Part shown: positions 41,251 to 49,452 of the stretch, one piece after another
Layout: every line of letters starts with the position of its first letter
Numbering within the stretch: position 1 is the first letter of the stretch
From: an uncultured Bacteroidales bacterium
Lineage (GTDB): Bacteria > Bacteroidota > Bacteroidia > Bacteroidales > Bacteroidaceae
Reading direction: 5' to 3'
Length of the DNA: 58,523 bases
Assembly: GCA_937914945.1 (NCBI GenBank)
Contig: CALGJF010000039.1
Location: 1 to 58,523, forward strand
Program-made: the position numbers and the translations under genes
Notes under the pieces: model-generated
Databases searched by the model: none
The model's input: the letters and a program-made list of their open reading frames with translations, nothing else
What the model was told of the DNA's origin: nothing

Positions 41251-41939
41251 AGTGCTATATGTTTTTCTAACCATTCGGGGAATTCATCGGGGTTTATACA
41301 ATTTTCCACCCTGTGCTCTCCCACTCTGGTGCGGGTTAATCCTGTTAAATATGCTCCACTTTCAAGGGCCTCGCCAATGTCACGTGCAAGTGAGCGTATG
41401 TATGTGCCTTTGCCGCACACTACGCGGATTTTTATTTGTGGCAGATTACATTCGAGCAGTTCTATCTCGTCAATCTGCACCTGCTTTGGGGCAAGTTCCA
41501 GGTCGCTGCCTTTGCGGGCAAGGTCGTAGGCTCGCTTGCCATCCACCTTGCATGCCGAAAACAACGGCGGGCGCTGTGCTATGTTGCCCACGAAGCGTTG
41601 CAAAGTCTCTTTTACCATATCCTCGGTTATGTGTTCCACAGGGTATGTGGCATTCACCGGGTGCTCCATGTCAAACGATGGGGTTGTTGCCCCCAGCATT
41701 ATGTCGGCAATGTACTCTTTTGTGTGGCTTTGCAGCTCCTCGATGCGCTTGGTTGCCTTGCCTGTGCATACAAGCAACACACCGGTTGCAAGCGGGTCCA
41801 ATGTCCCGGCGTGCCCCACCTTGAACCTTTTTACACCAAATTGACGGCTCAAATGGTAACGCACCTTGTTTACAATTTGAAAAGATGTCCATGTATAAGG
41901 CTTGTATATTGCAAGCACCTCTCCTGCTACAAAGTCCAT
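41247..41939 (-). CDS. truB: tRNA pseudouridine(55) synthase
   Basis: A 230-residue enzyme that makes pseudouridine 55 in tRNA. Start ATG at 41939 gives MDFVAGEVLAIYKPYTWTSF; the catalytic Asp is in VGHAGTLDPLATGVLLVC. Later ACKVDGKRAYDLAR and RVVCGKGTYIRSLARDIGE are typical. The C-terminal PUA domain of longer TruB proteins is absent, as is common in this phylum. Ten nt after uppP; stop overlaps the queA start. Confidence 0.95.
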   Translation of the reverse strand: MDFVAGEVLAIYKPYTWTSFQIVNKVRYHLSRQFGVKRFKVGHAGTLDPLATGVLLVCTGKATKRIEELQSHTKEYIADIMLGATTPSFDMEHPVNATYPVEHITEDMVKETLQRFVGNIAQRPPLFSACKVDGKRAYDLARKGSDLELAPKQVQIDEIELLECNLPQIKIRVVCGKGTYIRSLARDIGEALESGAYLTGLTRTRVGEHRVENCINPDEFPEWLEKHIAL

Positions 41940-41949
41940 AGTCCGTTGT

Positions 41950-42786
41950 TTAGAGTATCGACAATGTGATTGCAGCAATACCTGCTACGAGGCAGTAATA
42001 TGCAAAATAGATAAGCTTGCCACGACGTACAATAGATATCATCCATTTGCAGGCTATGCACCCCGAAATAAACGCGGCCAGGAAACCTACTATGAGGGTC
42101 GTTGGGCTTATGCCTCCAAAAGTTTCTGATATCCCAATCTTCGTCATCTCTAAAATTTCCAGCAGTGCCTCCCCCAGAATTGGTGGAATAACCATTAGGA
42201 ACGAGAATTGTGCCATGTTGCTTTTGTTGTTTCCGAGTAATAAGCCGGTAGCAATGGTTGTGCCCGAACGTGATAGACCGGGAAGTACGGCAAACGCTTG
42301 TCCTAAACCTATTATAAATGCGTCTTTCAATGAAATGTTTTTTTTCTGGCGGGGCTTTGCGTAGTATGAGAAAGCGAGCAGTACAGCTGTGAGTAAAAGG
42401 CACGCGCCTACAATGAATAACCCCTCAAAAGCTGCTTCAACGTAGTCCTTGAAGAATAATCCTACAATTCCTACCGGAATCATTGATACTATTATTGCAA
42501 GAGCATAACGCTGTTGGTCGTTGAGGCGTTCCGTAAAGGATGCGTTTTCTGGAGCTGGTGTTATTTTGAAAAGTCCTTTGAATATCCAAAAGACCTCTTT
42601 GTGTAATACAACAATTGTGCTTAACACGGTAGCCACGTGTAGCAATACAGTATAGGGCAATATTGTTTCGGGGTCGGTTATCCCAACAAAATGTGAACCC
42701 AATGCAAGGTGGCCGCTACTGCTTATGGGCAGATACTCTGTAAGTCCTTGAATGATTCCTAAAAATAGTGATTCAAAAATTGTCAT
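41950..42786 (-). CDS. uppP: Undecaprenyl-diphosphate phosphatase (BacA/UppP)
   Basis: A 278-residue polytopic inner-membrane enzyme that recycles undecaprenyl diphosphate to the monophosphate carrier used for peptidoglycan and surface polysaccharides. Both signature motifs are seen: the N-terminal GLTEYLPISSSGHLAL (residues about 14-29) with catalytic Glu and Ser/His, and PGLSRSGTTIATGLLLG with its Arg. Eight or so membrane helices; normal length. Co-transcribed with DUF3098 upstream and truB downstream. Confidence 0.96.
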   Translation of the reverse strand: MTIFESLFLGIIQGLTEYLPISSSGHLALGSHFVGITDPETILPYTVLLHVATVLSTIVVLHKEVFWIFKGLFKITPAPENASFTERLNDQQRYALAIIVSMIPVGIVGLFFKDYVEAAFEGLFIVGACLLLTAVLLAFSYYAKPRQKKNISLKDAFIIGLGQAFAVLPGLSRSGTTIATGLLLGNNKSNMAQFSFLMVIPPILGEALLEILEMTKIGISETFGGISPTTLIVGFLAAFISGCIACKWMISIVRRGKLIYFAYYCLVAGIAAITLSIL

Positions 42787-42791
42787 TTGTA

Positions 42792-43025
42792 TTATTGTTT
42801 TTTATTGTTTCCCTTGTGAAGTATGGCATAAATCACGAATAAAAAGCCGAAGAAACAAACGGTGGGGGCCACCTTTATTCTTCTGACACTGAAAATGTCG
42901 GGCTCAAAGTGTGCCTCGGTGGTTGATGGGCCACACATCAGTATAAATCCAAGAATTATAATAAGTACACCTGCCAATAGCAGTATGTAGTTTGCTTTTG
43001 TAAATGCGAAATTTCTTTTATCCAT
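42792..43025 (-). CDS. DUF3098 small membrane protein
   Basis: A 77-residue protein with two membrane helices (about residues 12-31 and 52-70) and the family features FAFTKANYILLLAGVLIIILGF, then FEPDIFSVRRIKVAP. Function unknown. In Bacteroidetes it is regularly found between ftsX and uppP, as here, with gaps of 8 and 5 nt. Confidence 0.92.
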   Translation of the reverse strand: MDKRNFAFTKANYILLLAGVLIIILGFILMCGPSTTEAHFEPDIFSVRRIKVAPTVCFFGFLFVIYAILHKGNNKKQ

Positions 43026-43033
43026 CGTTGTTT

Positions 43034-43900
43034 TTATATAAAGTATAGGTCGTTGCTACGCATGCGCAAGAATCGGTTTACCGACAGGTATGCGCATAGC
43101 ACACATATTATTATTCCGAAAAGAGTTATTCCCGCAGCTACTGCAACAAGGTGGGTTGGGGGCAGTATGGTGGCAATGCCAGGTTCGTGCTTCCACACAA
43201 GGTAGAGCCCTGCGGCAAGTAGGCAGTTGGCAAGAATGGCCGAAAAGAGACCAATCTTCATATTCTGCACGATGAACGGGCGGCGTATGAATCCCCATGT
43301 GGCTCCCACAAGTTTCATCGTGTGCATAAGGAATCTTTTTGAGTATATCGACAGGCGTACCAGATTGCCTATGAGCGACCACGATATTATTGTGAGCATT
43401 GCGAGGAATATCATAAGAACAATGCTTATCTTGCGTATATTGTTGTTTATGGAGTCTATTAGTTCTCGTTGGTAAATGATGCTGCCAACCATGCTGTTTT
43501 TAAGCAGCTCCTTCTCTATAGATGCGATGCTCTCGCTATTGGCAAATTCGTTTTTAAGGGTTATTTCAATGGATGAGTCATAGGGGTTGTAGCCGAGGAA
43601 CTCCACGGGGTCGGTGCCAAGCTCCTTTGTCTGCTCTTTCAGCACCTCGTCGCGCGATATATATCTGCTTGCCAGCACATACTCCTTTTTGTCAATCTGT
43701 TTTTGGGTTTTTAGAATATCGGCTTCACTTGCATCGCTTTTCATTACCACGGTAAGTGCAAGGTTGCGGCGTACATGCTTTGCGAGTGAATCGGCGGTAA
43801 CAAAGAGCAACCCCATCACTCCCAGCAGCAACAACACAAGCGTGGTACTTATGTAAACGCTTATTGTCTGTACCTTGAACATTGATTTTCCTTTACTCAT
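43034..43900 (-). CDS. ftsX: Cell division protein FtsX
   Basis: A 288-residue permease-like component of the FtsEX complex, which activates peptidoglycan hydrolases at the septum. The start at 43900 forms an ATGA overlap with the upstream methyltransferase stop; the frame extends much further upstream only as a shadow. It has an N-terminal helix (about 14-34), an extracellular domain (about 35-160) and three more helices in the FtsX fold (KISIVLMIFLAMLTIISWSLIGN, LVGATWGFIRRPFIVQN). ftsE is not adjacent, which is usual in this phylum. Confidence 0.92.
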   Translation of the reverse strand: MSKGKSMFKVQTISVYISTTLVLLLLGVMGLLFVTADSLAKHVRRNLALTVVMKSDASEADILKTQKQIDKKEYVLASRYISRDEVLKEQTKELGTDPVEFLGYNPYDSSIEITLKNEFANSESIASIEKELLKNSMVGSIIYQRELIDSINNNIRKISIVLMIFLAMLTIISWSLIGNLVRLSIYSKRFLMHTMKLVGATWGFIRRPFIVQNMKIGLFSAILANCLLAAGLYLVWKHEPGIATILPPTHLVAVAAGITLFGIIICVLCAYLSVNRFLRMRSNDLYFI

Positions 43901-44796
43901 CTTCTTTTTCTGAATACATATATAATAGAACTGCTTGCGCTGCACTTGTCGAGTGTTGCGCACAGTCCCAAAAAACCATTCCAAAAGCCACGGAGCAATT
44001 GCAGGCGGCTTCCCTTGTTGCGTTCGCTCAAAAGCGATATGTAGAACCCGTCGAACAGCATGGGATATTGCCTTTCGAGTATGAATCCATGCTTTTCGCC
44101 AAGCTGCATGATGGTGCTTGGCGAGAAATGCCACAGATGGCGCGGTACATCGTAGGCTGCCCAATGCTCGCCATAATTGTCGGCATCGTAGGATTTGCAG
44201 TTGGGTACGGCTATTATGGCAATGCCGGTGTCCTCCAATATGCGACTCATATCCTCCCAGAATGTGTCAATCTGCTGTATGTGTTCCATCACATGCCACA
44301 GCGTAATTACATCCACGGAGTTGCTTTCAATGCTTTTCAATGCATCCTCGGGCTGCATCTCGAATCCGAATTTTTCTTTTGAAAACCGGCGGGCTTGTTC
44401 ACTCTTCTCAATGGCAGTAACCTCCCATCCCTTTTTGTGCATGGCGCGTGCGAAGTAGCCTGTTCCGGCACCATAGTCCACAATGCGCCCGTTTTGCAGC
44501 ACTGTGAGCTTTTGTACGAGCGAAACCTTACGGCGCAACATGATGCTGCGTACAATGTGGTAAAGCTTGTTTACAAGCCCCTTGCTGGTGTTGCTGTGCG
44601 AAATGTATGTAGGTGAATCGTAATAAGGGGCAATATCCTTTTCGTCGGGGATATTCTGTGTGAATACAAACCCGCAATCCTTGCAATGGAATATGTCGAA
44701 CAACTCCCCGGTTGCAAAATGGTCTTTGCAGGAGTGTTGTTTCTCAATCGCCCTGCTTTTGCATAGCGGGCATTCATTGTGGGTAATTATATTCAT
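43897..44796 (-). CDS. Class I SAM-dependent methyltransferase with N-terminal zinc ribbon
   Basis: A 299-residue protein. ATG at 44796 gives MNIITHNECPLCKS; the N-terminal part (residues about 9-45) has two Cys pairs (CPLC and CKDC) forming a zinc ribbon. The methyltransferase domain follows with the SAM loop IVDYGAGTGYFA, an acidic second motif (VTAIEKS) and VITLWHVMEHI. The end (about 190-285) is hydrophobic in places. The substrate is unknown; this architecture is found in Bacteroidetes and in surface-polysaccharide loci. First gene of the operon that continues with ftsX. Confidence 0.88.
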   Translation of the reverse strand: MNIITHNECPLCKSRAIEKQHSCKDHFATGELFDIFHCKDCGFVFTQNIPDEKDIAPYYDSPTYISHSNTSKGLVNKLYHIVRSIMLRRKVSLVQKLTVLQNGRIVDYGAGTGYFARAMHKKGWEVTAIEKSEQARRFSKEKFGFEMQPEDALKSIESNSVDVITLWHVMEHIQQIDTFWEDMSRILEDTGIAIIAVPNCKSYDADNYGEHWAAYDVPRHLWHFSPSTIMQLGEKHGFILERQYPMLFDGFYISLLSERNKGSRLQLLRGFWNGFLGLCATLDKCSASSSIIYVFRKRR

Positions 44797-44847
44797 TGTT
44801 TTTATGTTTTGCGGTCGGGAAAGAACATAACTTACCCAAACTCGGTA

Positions 44848-44855
44848 CAAAAATA
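44848..44855 (-). promoter_or_regulatory. Possible promoter of the methyltransferase-ftsX-folK operon (-7 box)
   Basis: The minus strand reads TATTTTTG, a full match to TAnnTTTG, about 52 nt before the ATG at 44796. No -33 TTG at the right distance. Confidence 0.4.
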
Positions 44856-44950
44856 TACTATTTAGGGCGAAAAAGCTCTCTTTTTTTGAAGTTTTCCCAA
44901 AATAATTGATAAAATTACATTTTTTAACATATAAAAACATCTATAATTTG

Positions 44951-44958
44951 TACTTTTG
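44951..44958 (+). promoter_or_regulatory. pspC-like gene promoter (-7 box)
   Basis: TACTTTTG, a full match to TAnnTTTG, 56 nt before the ATG at 45015. Upstream is T-rich but without a clean TTG. Confidence 0.5.
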
Positions 44959-45014
44959 CGCACGTTTTCGCAGGGATTCCTGCATTTTTAATAACAAACA
45001 TAAAACAGATTACT

Positions 45015-45203
45015 ATGGGAAAATTGGTTCGTTCTAACGACAAGGTGATTTCAGGTGTTTGCGGCGGTCTTGCAAAAGAGTTCGGTCTCGATGCCAAGTT
45101 GGTTCGCATTCTTTATGCCGTGATTACCTTCTTTACCGGAATTGTACTTGGTGCAGTTGTTTATGCAATCCTTGCTCTTATTTTGCCTGTTGAGGGTAAA
45201 TGA
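45015..45203 (+). CDS. Small PspC domain membrane protein
   Basis: A 62-residue protein that is almost entirely one PspC domain: KLVRSNDKVISGVCGGLAKEFGLDAKLVR, then a membrane helix (about 35-57) and a short charged end. In enterobacteria PspC helps sense membrane stress; the short single-domain versions of Bacteroidetes are not characterised. It is monocistronic, with a promoter 56 nt upstream and a strong bidirectional terminator 38 nt downstream. Confidence 0.92.
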   Translation: MGKLVRSNDKVISGVCGGLAKEFGLDAKLVRILYAVITFFTGIVLGAVVYAILALILPVEGK

Positions 45204-45240
45204 AGGAGTTATACCGATCGCATGAACGAAAGATTAGGTA

Positions 45241-45283
45241 AAAAGTAAAAAAGTCTCGGTTAAACCGAGACTTTTTTACTTTT
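45241..45283. terminator. Bidirectional terminator between pspC-like gene and miaB
   Basis: An inverted repeat with 21-base arms (45241-45261 and 45263-45283) with A-run and T-run ends, giving a U-tract in both directions. It serves the two converging genes. Confidence 0.9.
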
Positions 45284-45296
45284 TGTGGTATATTCG

Positions 45297-46625
45297 TTAT
45301 TCAATGATTTCGCCAAGCAGGGTAGCTGCTGTGGAATCATAAATCTTTACTTTTACAAAATCGCCTATCTTGTGCCCTTTGCGGTCGAATACTGCGGTGC
45401 GGTTTTGTTCGGTGCGGCCAAAAAACTGCTCACGTGAGCGTTTGGAGATTCCCTCAATGAGTACTTCGTATGTTTGCCCTATGCATTTTTTGTTGTTGGC
45501 AGTCGAGCATTCTTGTTGCAGGGCGATAATCTCGTTCAGACGGCGCACTTTCTCTTTATCCTCTATATCGTCTTTCATGTGTCGGCTGGCAAATGTGCCG
45601 GGGCGTTCCGAGTATTTGAACATGAAGGCAGCGTCGTATGAGCAGTGGCGCATGAGCGACAGGGTGGCTTGGTGGTCCTCCTCGGTCTCCCCGCAGAATC
45701 CGGCTATAATATCGGTGGAAAGACCGCAATCGGGTACTATGGTGCGTATTGCCTCAATCCTGTCGAGATACCATTCGCGGGTATATTTGCGGTTCATGGC
45801 TTTGAGCATTGTGTTGCTGCCGCTCTGCACGGGCAGGTGTATGCTGCGGCATACGTTGGGCTCCTCGGCTATCACTCGCAGTGTGTCGTCGCTCATATCC
45901 TTGGGGTGCGACGTGGTAAAGCGTATGCGTGTGGCCGATGCGTGGCGTGCCACTGTGCGCAATAGTTGGGGGAAGGTTATGTGTGTGCCGTCGCTGTTCT
46001 CGAAGTTATATGAGTTTACATTCTGTCCCAACAATATAATCTCCTTGAATCCTTTTGCCACAAGGTCGTCCACCTCGGCAAGAATACTCTGTATGTCGCG
46101 GCTTCTCTCGCGGCCTCTTGTGTAGGGTACTACGCAGTAGTGGCAGAAATTGTTGCAGCCACGCATGATTGATATGTATCCCGATACATTGCCGCTGCAT
46201 ATGCGCATGGGGATAATGTCGCGGTATGTTTCAGTGGTGGATAGCTCGATGTTCATTGCAGGGTGCCCCATCTCGGCCTCTGCAATGAGCTGCGGGAGCG
46301 ACAGATAGGCGTCGGGGCCCGCCACAATGTTTACTTTGTATTTCTCAATAAGTTCCTCCTTTACGCGTTCGGCCATGCAACCCACAACGCCAATGAGTAT
46401 GTTCTTTCCGCGGCGCATGGCATTCAGCTGGTCCAGTCGGCTGTAAATCTTTTGCTCGGCATTGTCGCGTATGGAGCAGGTGTTGAGCAGTATGAGGTCG
46501 GCATTTGCAATGTCGTCGGTAACCTCGTATTCGGCCACTTTCAGGATGGAGCCTATTACTTCGCTGTCGGCAACATTCATTTGGCAGCCGTATGTTTCTA
46601 TAAATAGTTTCTTGTTATTTTCCAC
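45297..46625 (-). CDS. miaB: tRNA-2-methylthio-N6-dimethylallyladenosine synthase
   Basis: A radical SAM methylthiotransferase acting on A37 of tRNA, about 442 residues. N-terminal cluster-binding domain (KLFIETYGCQMNVADSEV, TCSIRDNAEQK, GVVGCMAERV), radical SAM motif CNNFCHYCVVPYTRG with three Cys, then PVQSGSNTMLKAMNRKYTREW and a C-terminal TRAM domain (GHKIGDFVKVKIYDS). Start: the ATG at 46673 lies upstream of the probable TATCTTCG promoter; a GTG at 46625 gives MENNKKLFIETYGCQMN-type sequence with a 20-nt leader and is preferred here. Confidence 0.95.
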   Translation of the reverse strand: MENNKKLFIETYGCQMNVADSEVIGSILKVAEYEVTDDIANADLILLNTCSIRDNAEQKIYSRLDQLNAMRRGKNILIGVVGCMAERVKEELIEKYKVNIVAGPDAYLSLPQLIAEAEMGHPAMNIELSTTETYRDIIPMRICSGNVSGYISIMRGCNNFCHYCVVPYTRGRERSRDIQSILAEVDDLVAKGFKEIILLGQNVNSYNFENSDGTHITFPQLLRTVARHASATRIRFTTSHPKDMSDDTLRVIAEEPNVCRSIHLPVQSGSNTMLKAMNRKYTREWYLDRIEAIRTIVPDCGLSTDIIAGFCGETEEDHQATLSLMRHCSYDAAFMFKYSERPGTFASRHMKDDIEDKEKVRRLNEIIALQQECSTANNKKCIGQTYEVLIEGISKRSREQFFGRTEQNRTAVFDRKGHKIGDFVKVKIYDSTAATLLGEIIE

Positions 46626-46651
46626 TTGTGTCAAGATTTGAAATTTCTGTG

Positions 46652-46684
46652 CGAAGATAGTGAGAAAAACCAAATTAACGGCAA
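46652..46684 (-). promoter_or_regulatory. miaB promoter
   Basis: On the minus strand TATCTTCG (46652-46659) with TTG at 46682-46684, a 22-nt spacer. It supports the GTG start of miaB at 46625. Confidence 0.5.
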
Positions 46685-46740
46685 AAAAACGGTACTATTC
46701 GTCGCGTGTGTGCGCATTTAATAATATTTAGAGAATAATT

Positions 46741-46771
46741 TTGAAATTGTTTAAGAATTGTCCTATCTTTG
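46741..46771 (+). promoter_or_regulatory. Promoter of the ten-gene operon 46823-54880
   Basis: TTG (46741-46743), a 20-nt spacer and TATCTTTG (46764-46771), a full match to the Bacteroidetes consensus. No other promoter or terminator as good was seen before 54880. Confidence 0.75.
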
Positions 46772-46822
46772 TAGACATAAGAGAGCATGCCTGCATGGCG
46801 TGCGTTAGTTTTATGCGTGTTT

Positions 46823-47563
46823 ATGAAAAGTGATAGCGTAATAATTATACCTACATATAACGAGAAGGAGAATATCGAAAAGATGATTCGTGTGCTTATG
46901 GCGCTGGAACACTCATTCGATGTGCTTGTTGTGGATGATGCGTCGCCCGATGGTACCGCAGCCATTGTGAAGGCGTTGCAAACGGAATTTGCGGGTAGGG
47001 TACATATTCTTGAACGTGAGGGCAAGCTGGGTTTGGGTACTGCGTATATAATGGGATTCAAATGGGCCTTGCAGCAGGGGTATGAATATATCTTTGAGAT
47101 GGATGCCGATTTTTCTCATAACCCCGCCGATGTTCCCCTGTTATACGAGGCTTGCGCAAAGGATGGTTACGACCTTTCAATCGGCAGCCGCTATGTTACG
47201 GGAGTGAATGTGGTCAATTGGCCTATGGGGCGTGTGCTTATGTCCTATTTCGCATCCAAGTATGTGCGCTTAATAACCGGCCTTCCTGTTTACGATACAA
47301 CAGCCGGTTTCAACTGCTATCGTCGCAAGGTGCTCGAAACCATAGACCTCGACTCTGTTCGTTTCAAGGGTTATGCCTTCCAGATTGAGATGAAATTTAC
47401 CACATATAAGTGTGGTTTCAAGATAAAGGAGATACCTGTGATTTTTGTGAATCGTGTGCTCGGCACCTCAAAAATGAGTGGCGGAATATTCAGCGAGGCG
47501 CTCTTCGGTGTGGTTAAGCTCAAGGTGAGCAGCTGGTTCAAAAAATATCCTAAGTGCAAATAA
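46823..47563 (+). CDS. Polyprenyl-phosphate mannose/hexose synthase-like GT2 (DPM1-like)
   Basis: A 246-residue membrane-associated glycosyltransferase. Seen: SVIIIPTYNEKENIEKM at the start, VLVVDDASPDGTAAIV, the DxD-type FEMDADFSHNP, and GLPVYDTTAGFNCYRRKVLE with KGYAFQIEMKFTTYKCGFKIKEIPV, all typical of dolichyl/polyprenyl-phosphate mannosyltransferases. It would load a sugar from a nucleotide donor on to the lipid carrier. Start: ATG at 46823 is preferred over 46787 because MKSDSVIIIPTYNEKENI matches the usual start. Such a donor could feed a GT-C enzyme, for example the DUF2723 protein at 11611-14964. Confidence 0.92.
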   Translation: MKSDSVIIIPTYNEKENIEKMIRVLMALEHSFDVLVVDDASPDGTAAIVKALQTEFAGRVHILEREGKLGLGTAYIMGFKWALQQGYEYIFEMDADFSHNPADVPLLYEACAKDGYDLSIGSRYVTGVNVVNWPMGRVLMSYFASKYVRLITGLPVYDTTAGFNCYRRKVLETIDLDSVRFKGYAFQIEMKFTTYKCGFKIKEIPVIFVNRVLGTSKMSGGIFSEALFGVVKLKVSSWFKKYPKCK

Positions 47564-47581
47564 AAGATACACACAAAAATA

Positions 47582-48127
47582 ATGGCAAACGATACAAACA
47601 AGGAATTTGAAAAGGTGCTCGCCGTTTGTCGCGAGCTGTTCAGTAAAAAACTGTATGACTATGGTGCGTCGTGGCGCATAATGCGCCCACAGTCGCTCAC
47701 CGACCAGATTTTTATAAAGGCAAAGCGTATACGCACTCTTGAAACCGGTGCCGAGAATCTTGTGGGCGAGGATATAAATTCTGAACTTATAGGAATTGTA
47801 AATTATGGAATAATAGCCCTTGTGCAGCTCGACCTCGGTTTTGCCGACCATTGCGACCTCTCGCCCGACGAGGCTATGGCTCTCTACGACAAGAAGGCAC
47901 AGACCACTCTCGAACTCATGAAAAAGAAGAACCACGACTATAACGAGGCGTGGCGCGGTATGCGCACTACTTCGTACACCGACCTTATCCTCACCAAAAT
48001 TTGGCGCACAAAGCAGATTGAGGAGCACGACGGTGCTACGCAGGTGTCCGAGGGTGTTGATGCCAACTATATGGATATGATAAACTATGCTGTGTTTGGT
48101 TTGATAAAGAATGGTATCGCCAACTAA
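47582..48127 (+). CDS. DUF1599 domain protein
   Basis: A 181-residue cytosolic protein made of two related halves, each containing KKLYDYGASWRIMRPQSLTDQIFIKAKRI or the parallel KKNHDYNEAWRGMRTTSYTDLILTKIWR. The repeat of (K)K-x-x-DYxxxWRxMRxxSxTDxI is the mark of DUF1599, a family nearly confined to Bacteroidetes and related phyla. The fold and function are unknown to me. It overlaps the next gene by 17 nt and follows the mannose synthase-like gene by 18 nt. Confidence 0.93.
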   Translation: MANDTNKEFEKVLAVCRELFSKKLYDYGASWRIMRPQSLTDQIFIKAKRIRTLETGAENLVGEDINSELIGIVNYGIIALVQLDLGFADHCDLSPDEAMALYDKKAQTTLELMKKKNHDYNEAWRGMRTTSYTDLILTKIWRTKQIEEHDGATQVSEGVDANYMDMINYAVFGLIKNGIAN

Positions 48128-49418
48128 GAAAATATTGCTCACAACGTTGCTCGCAAACGCTTGTCGCGTGTTGTTGGCAATTATGTTTATGGTATCGGGC
48201 TTTGTCAAGGCTGTCGATCCCATGGGCTTTTTCTACAAGTTGAAGGAGTATGCTGTGGCGTTTGATATAACAGCCTTTTCCGATGCGTGGCTGCTCTTTT
48301 TTGCCATTGTCATCGTGGGGGCAGAGTTTGTCATGGGTTTCTTTCTGCTCACCGGTATATATCGCAAGCCGGTTGCGGTGCTCACATTCGTGGCGATGCT
48401 TTTTTACACCCCGCTTTCGTTGTATCTGTGGTTGGAGAATCCTATATCGGTGTGCGGTTGCTTTGGCGATGCGCTGGAACTGACCAACCAAGAGACTTTT
48501 GTGAAGAATATTTTTCTTCTGCTCATGGCGGCTGTGGTCTGTTTCAACACTTCGCTGTATCGCCGTTGCATAAGCCGTAGCAGTCGTTGGGCGGCGGTGA
48601 TTTTTATTCTCATTTACACGGTGCTTGTGGAGGGTATGAGTTTGCAGCATCTGCCGGTTATAGATTTCCGTCCTTTTGCAATAGGTACCGATTTACGCGA
48701 GGCGGTGGAGGATGTGCCGTCGCAGTACGAGGCTGTGGCGGTGTACGAGAAGGATGGCACACGGCGCGAATTTGCCACCGATGCTCTGCCCGATAGTACA
48801 TGGAGTTATATAGGCAGTCGCAACAGGCTTGTTGCACCGGCCCGTCCGGCGGCAGTAAGTAATTTTTTGTTCATAGACCTTGCCACCGACTATGATATTG
48901 CCGAGGATATTTTAGCCGACCCGGGTTATGTGGCGCTGCTTGTGATTGAGTCGGTAGAGAATGCCGATGAGAGCCGTGTCGATAAGATAAACGACCTATA
49001 CGACTATTGCACGGAACACCACCTGCCTTTCTATGCCGCTACATCGTCGAGCGAAGATGCCGTGGCACTATGGCGCAAGCGCACCGGAGCCGAATATCCC
49101 ATCTATTGGGCCGATAATGATATGCTCAAAACCGCAGTACGAGCCAATCCGGGATTATTGCTTCTGAAAGACGGTGTGGTTGTGGAAAAATGGAATATAG
49201 CCGATGTGCCCGCTGTAGATACCATGTCGGGCAACTCGTTGTCGCTGTTACAGGAGGGTGTGTTCGACAATTATGTAAAGGTGATGCGCGGTTGGCGTTT
49301 CTGGTTGCTGTTGTTTGCCATACCTATGGCGTTGATTCTTTTTATAGATATGTTCGCGGCGCCTAAAAAGGATGAAAACAAGGTTGCACCCTTATCAGAT
49401 GATAAAGAAAACGAGTGA
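48111..49418 (+). CDS. DoxX-like membrane protein with a thioredoxin-like domain (BT_3928 family)
   Basis: A 435-residue inner-membrane protein. A DoxX/MauE-like helix bundle forms the first about 165 residues (four helices, FMVSGFVKAVDPMGFFYKL at the first, VCGCFGDALELTN after the third) and another helix near 405-425 (FWLLLFAIPMALILFIDMF). Between them (about 230-390) is a periplasmic thioredoxin-like region (YVALLVIESVEN, LPFYAATSSSEDAVALWRKRTG, NPGLLLLKDGVVVEKW), without a CxxC pair. The Bacteroides homologue sits next to tpiA in the same order. Role unknown, perhaps in redox or cell-envelope maintenance. Confidence 0.85.
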   Translation: MVSPTKKILLTTLLANACRVLLAIMFMVSGFVKAVDPMGFFYKLKEYAVAFDITAFSDAWLLFFAIVIVGAEFVMGFFLLTGIYRKPVAVLTFVAMLFYTPLSLYLWLENPISVCGCFGDALELTNQETFVKNIFLLLMAAVVCFNTSLYRRCISRSSRWAAVIFILIYTVLVEGMSLQHLPVIDFRPFAIGTDLREAVEDVPSQYEAVAVYEKDGTRREFATDALPDSTWSYIGSRNRLVAPARPAAVSNFLFIDLATDYDIAEDILADPGYVALLVIESVENADESRVDKINDLYDYCTEHHLPFYAATSSSEDAVALWRKRTGAEYPIYWADNDMLKTAVRANPGLLLLKDGVVVEKWNIADVPAVDTMSGNSLSLLQEGVFDNYVKVMRGWRFWLLLFAIPMALILFIDMFAAPKKDENKVAPLSDDKENE

Positions 49419-49452
49419 TATAAATTATATAAACCCTTAAAATTTAATTAAA

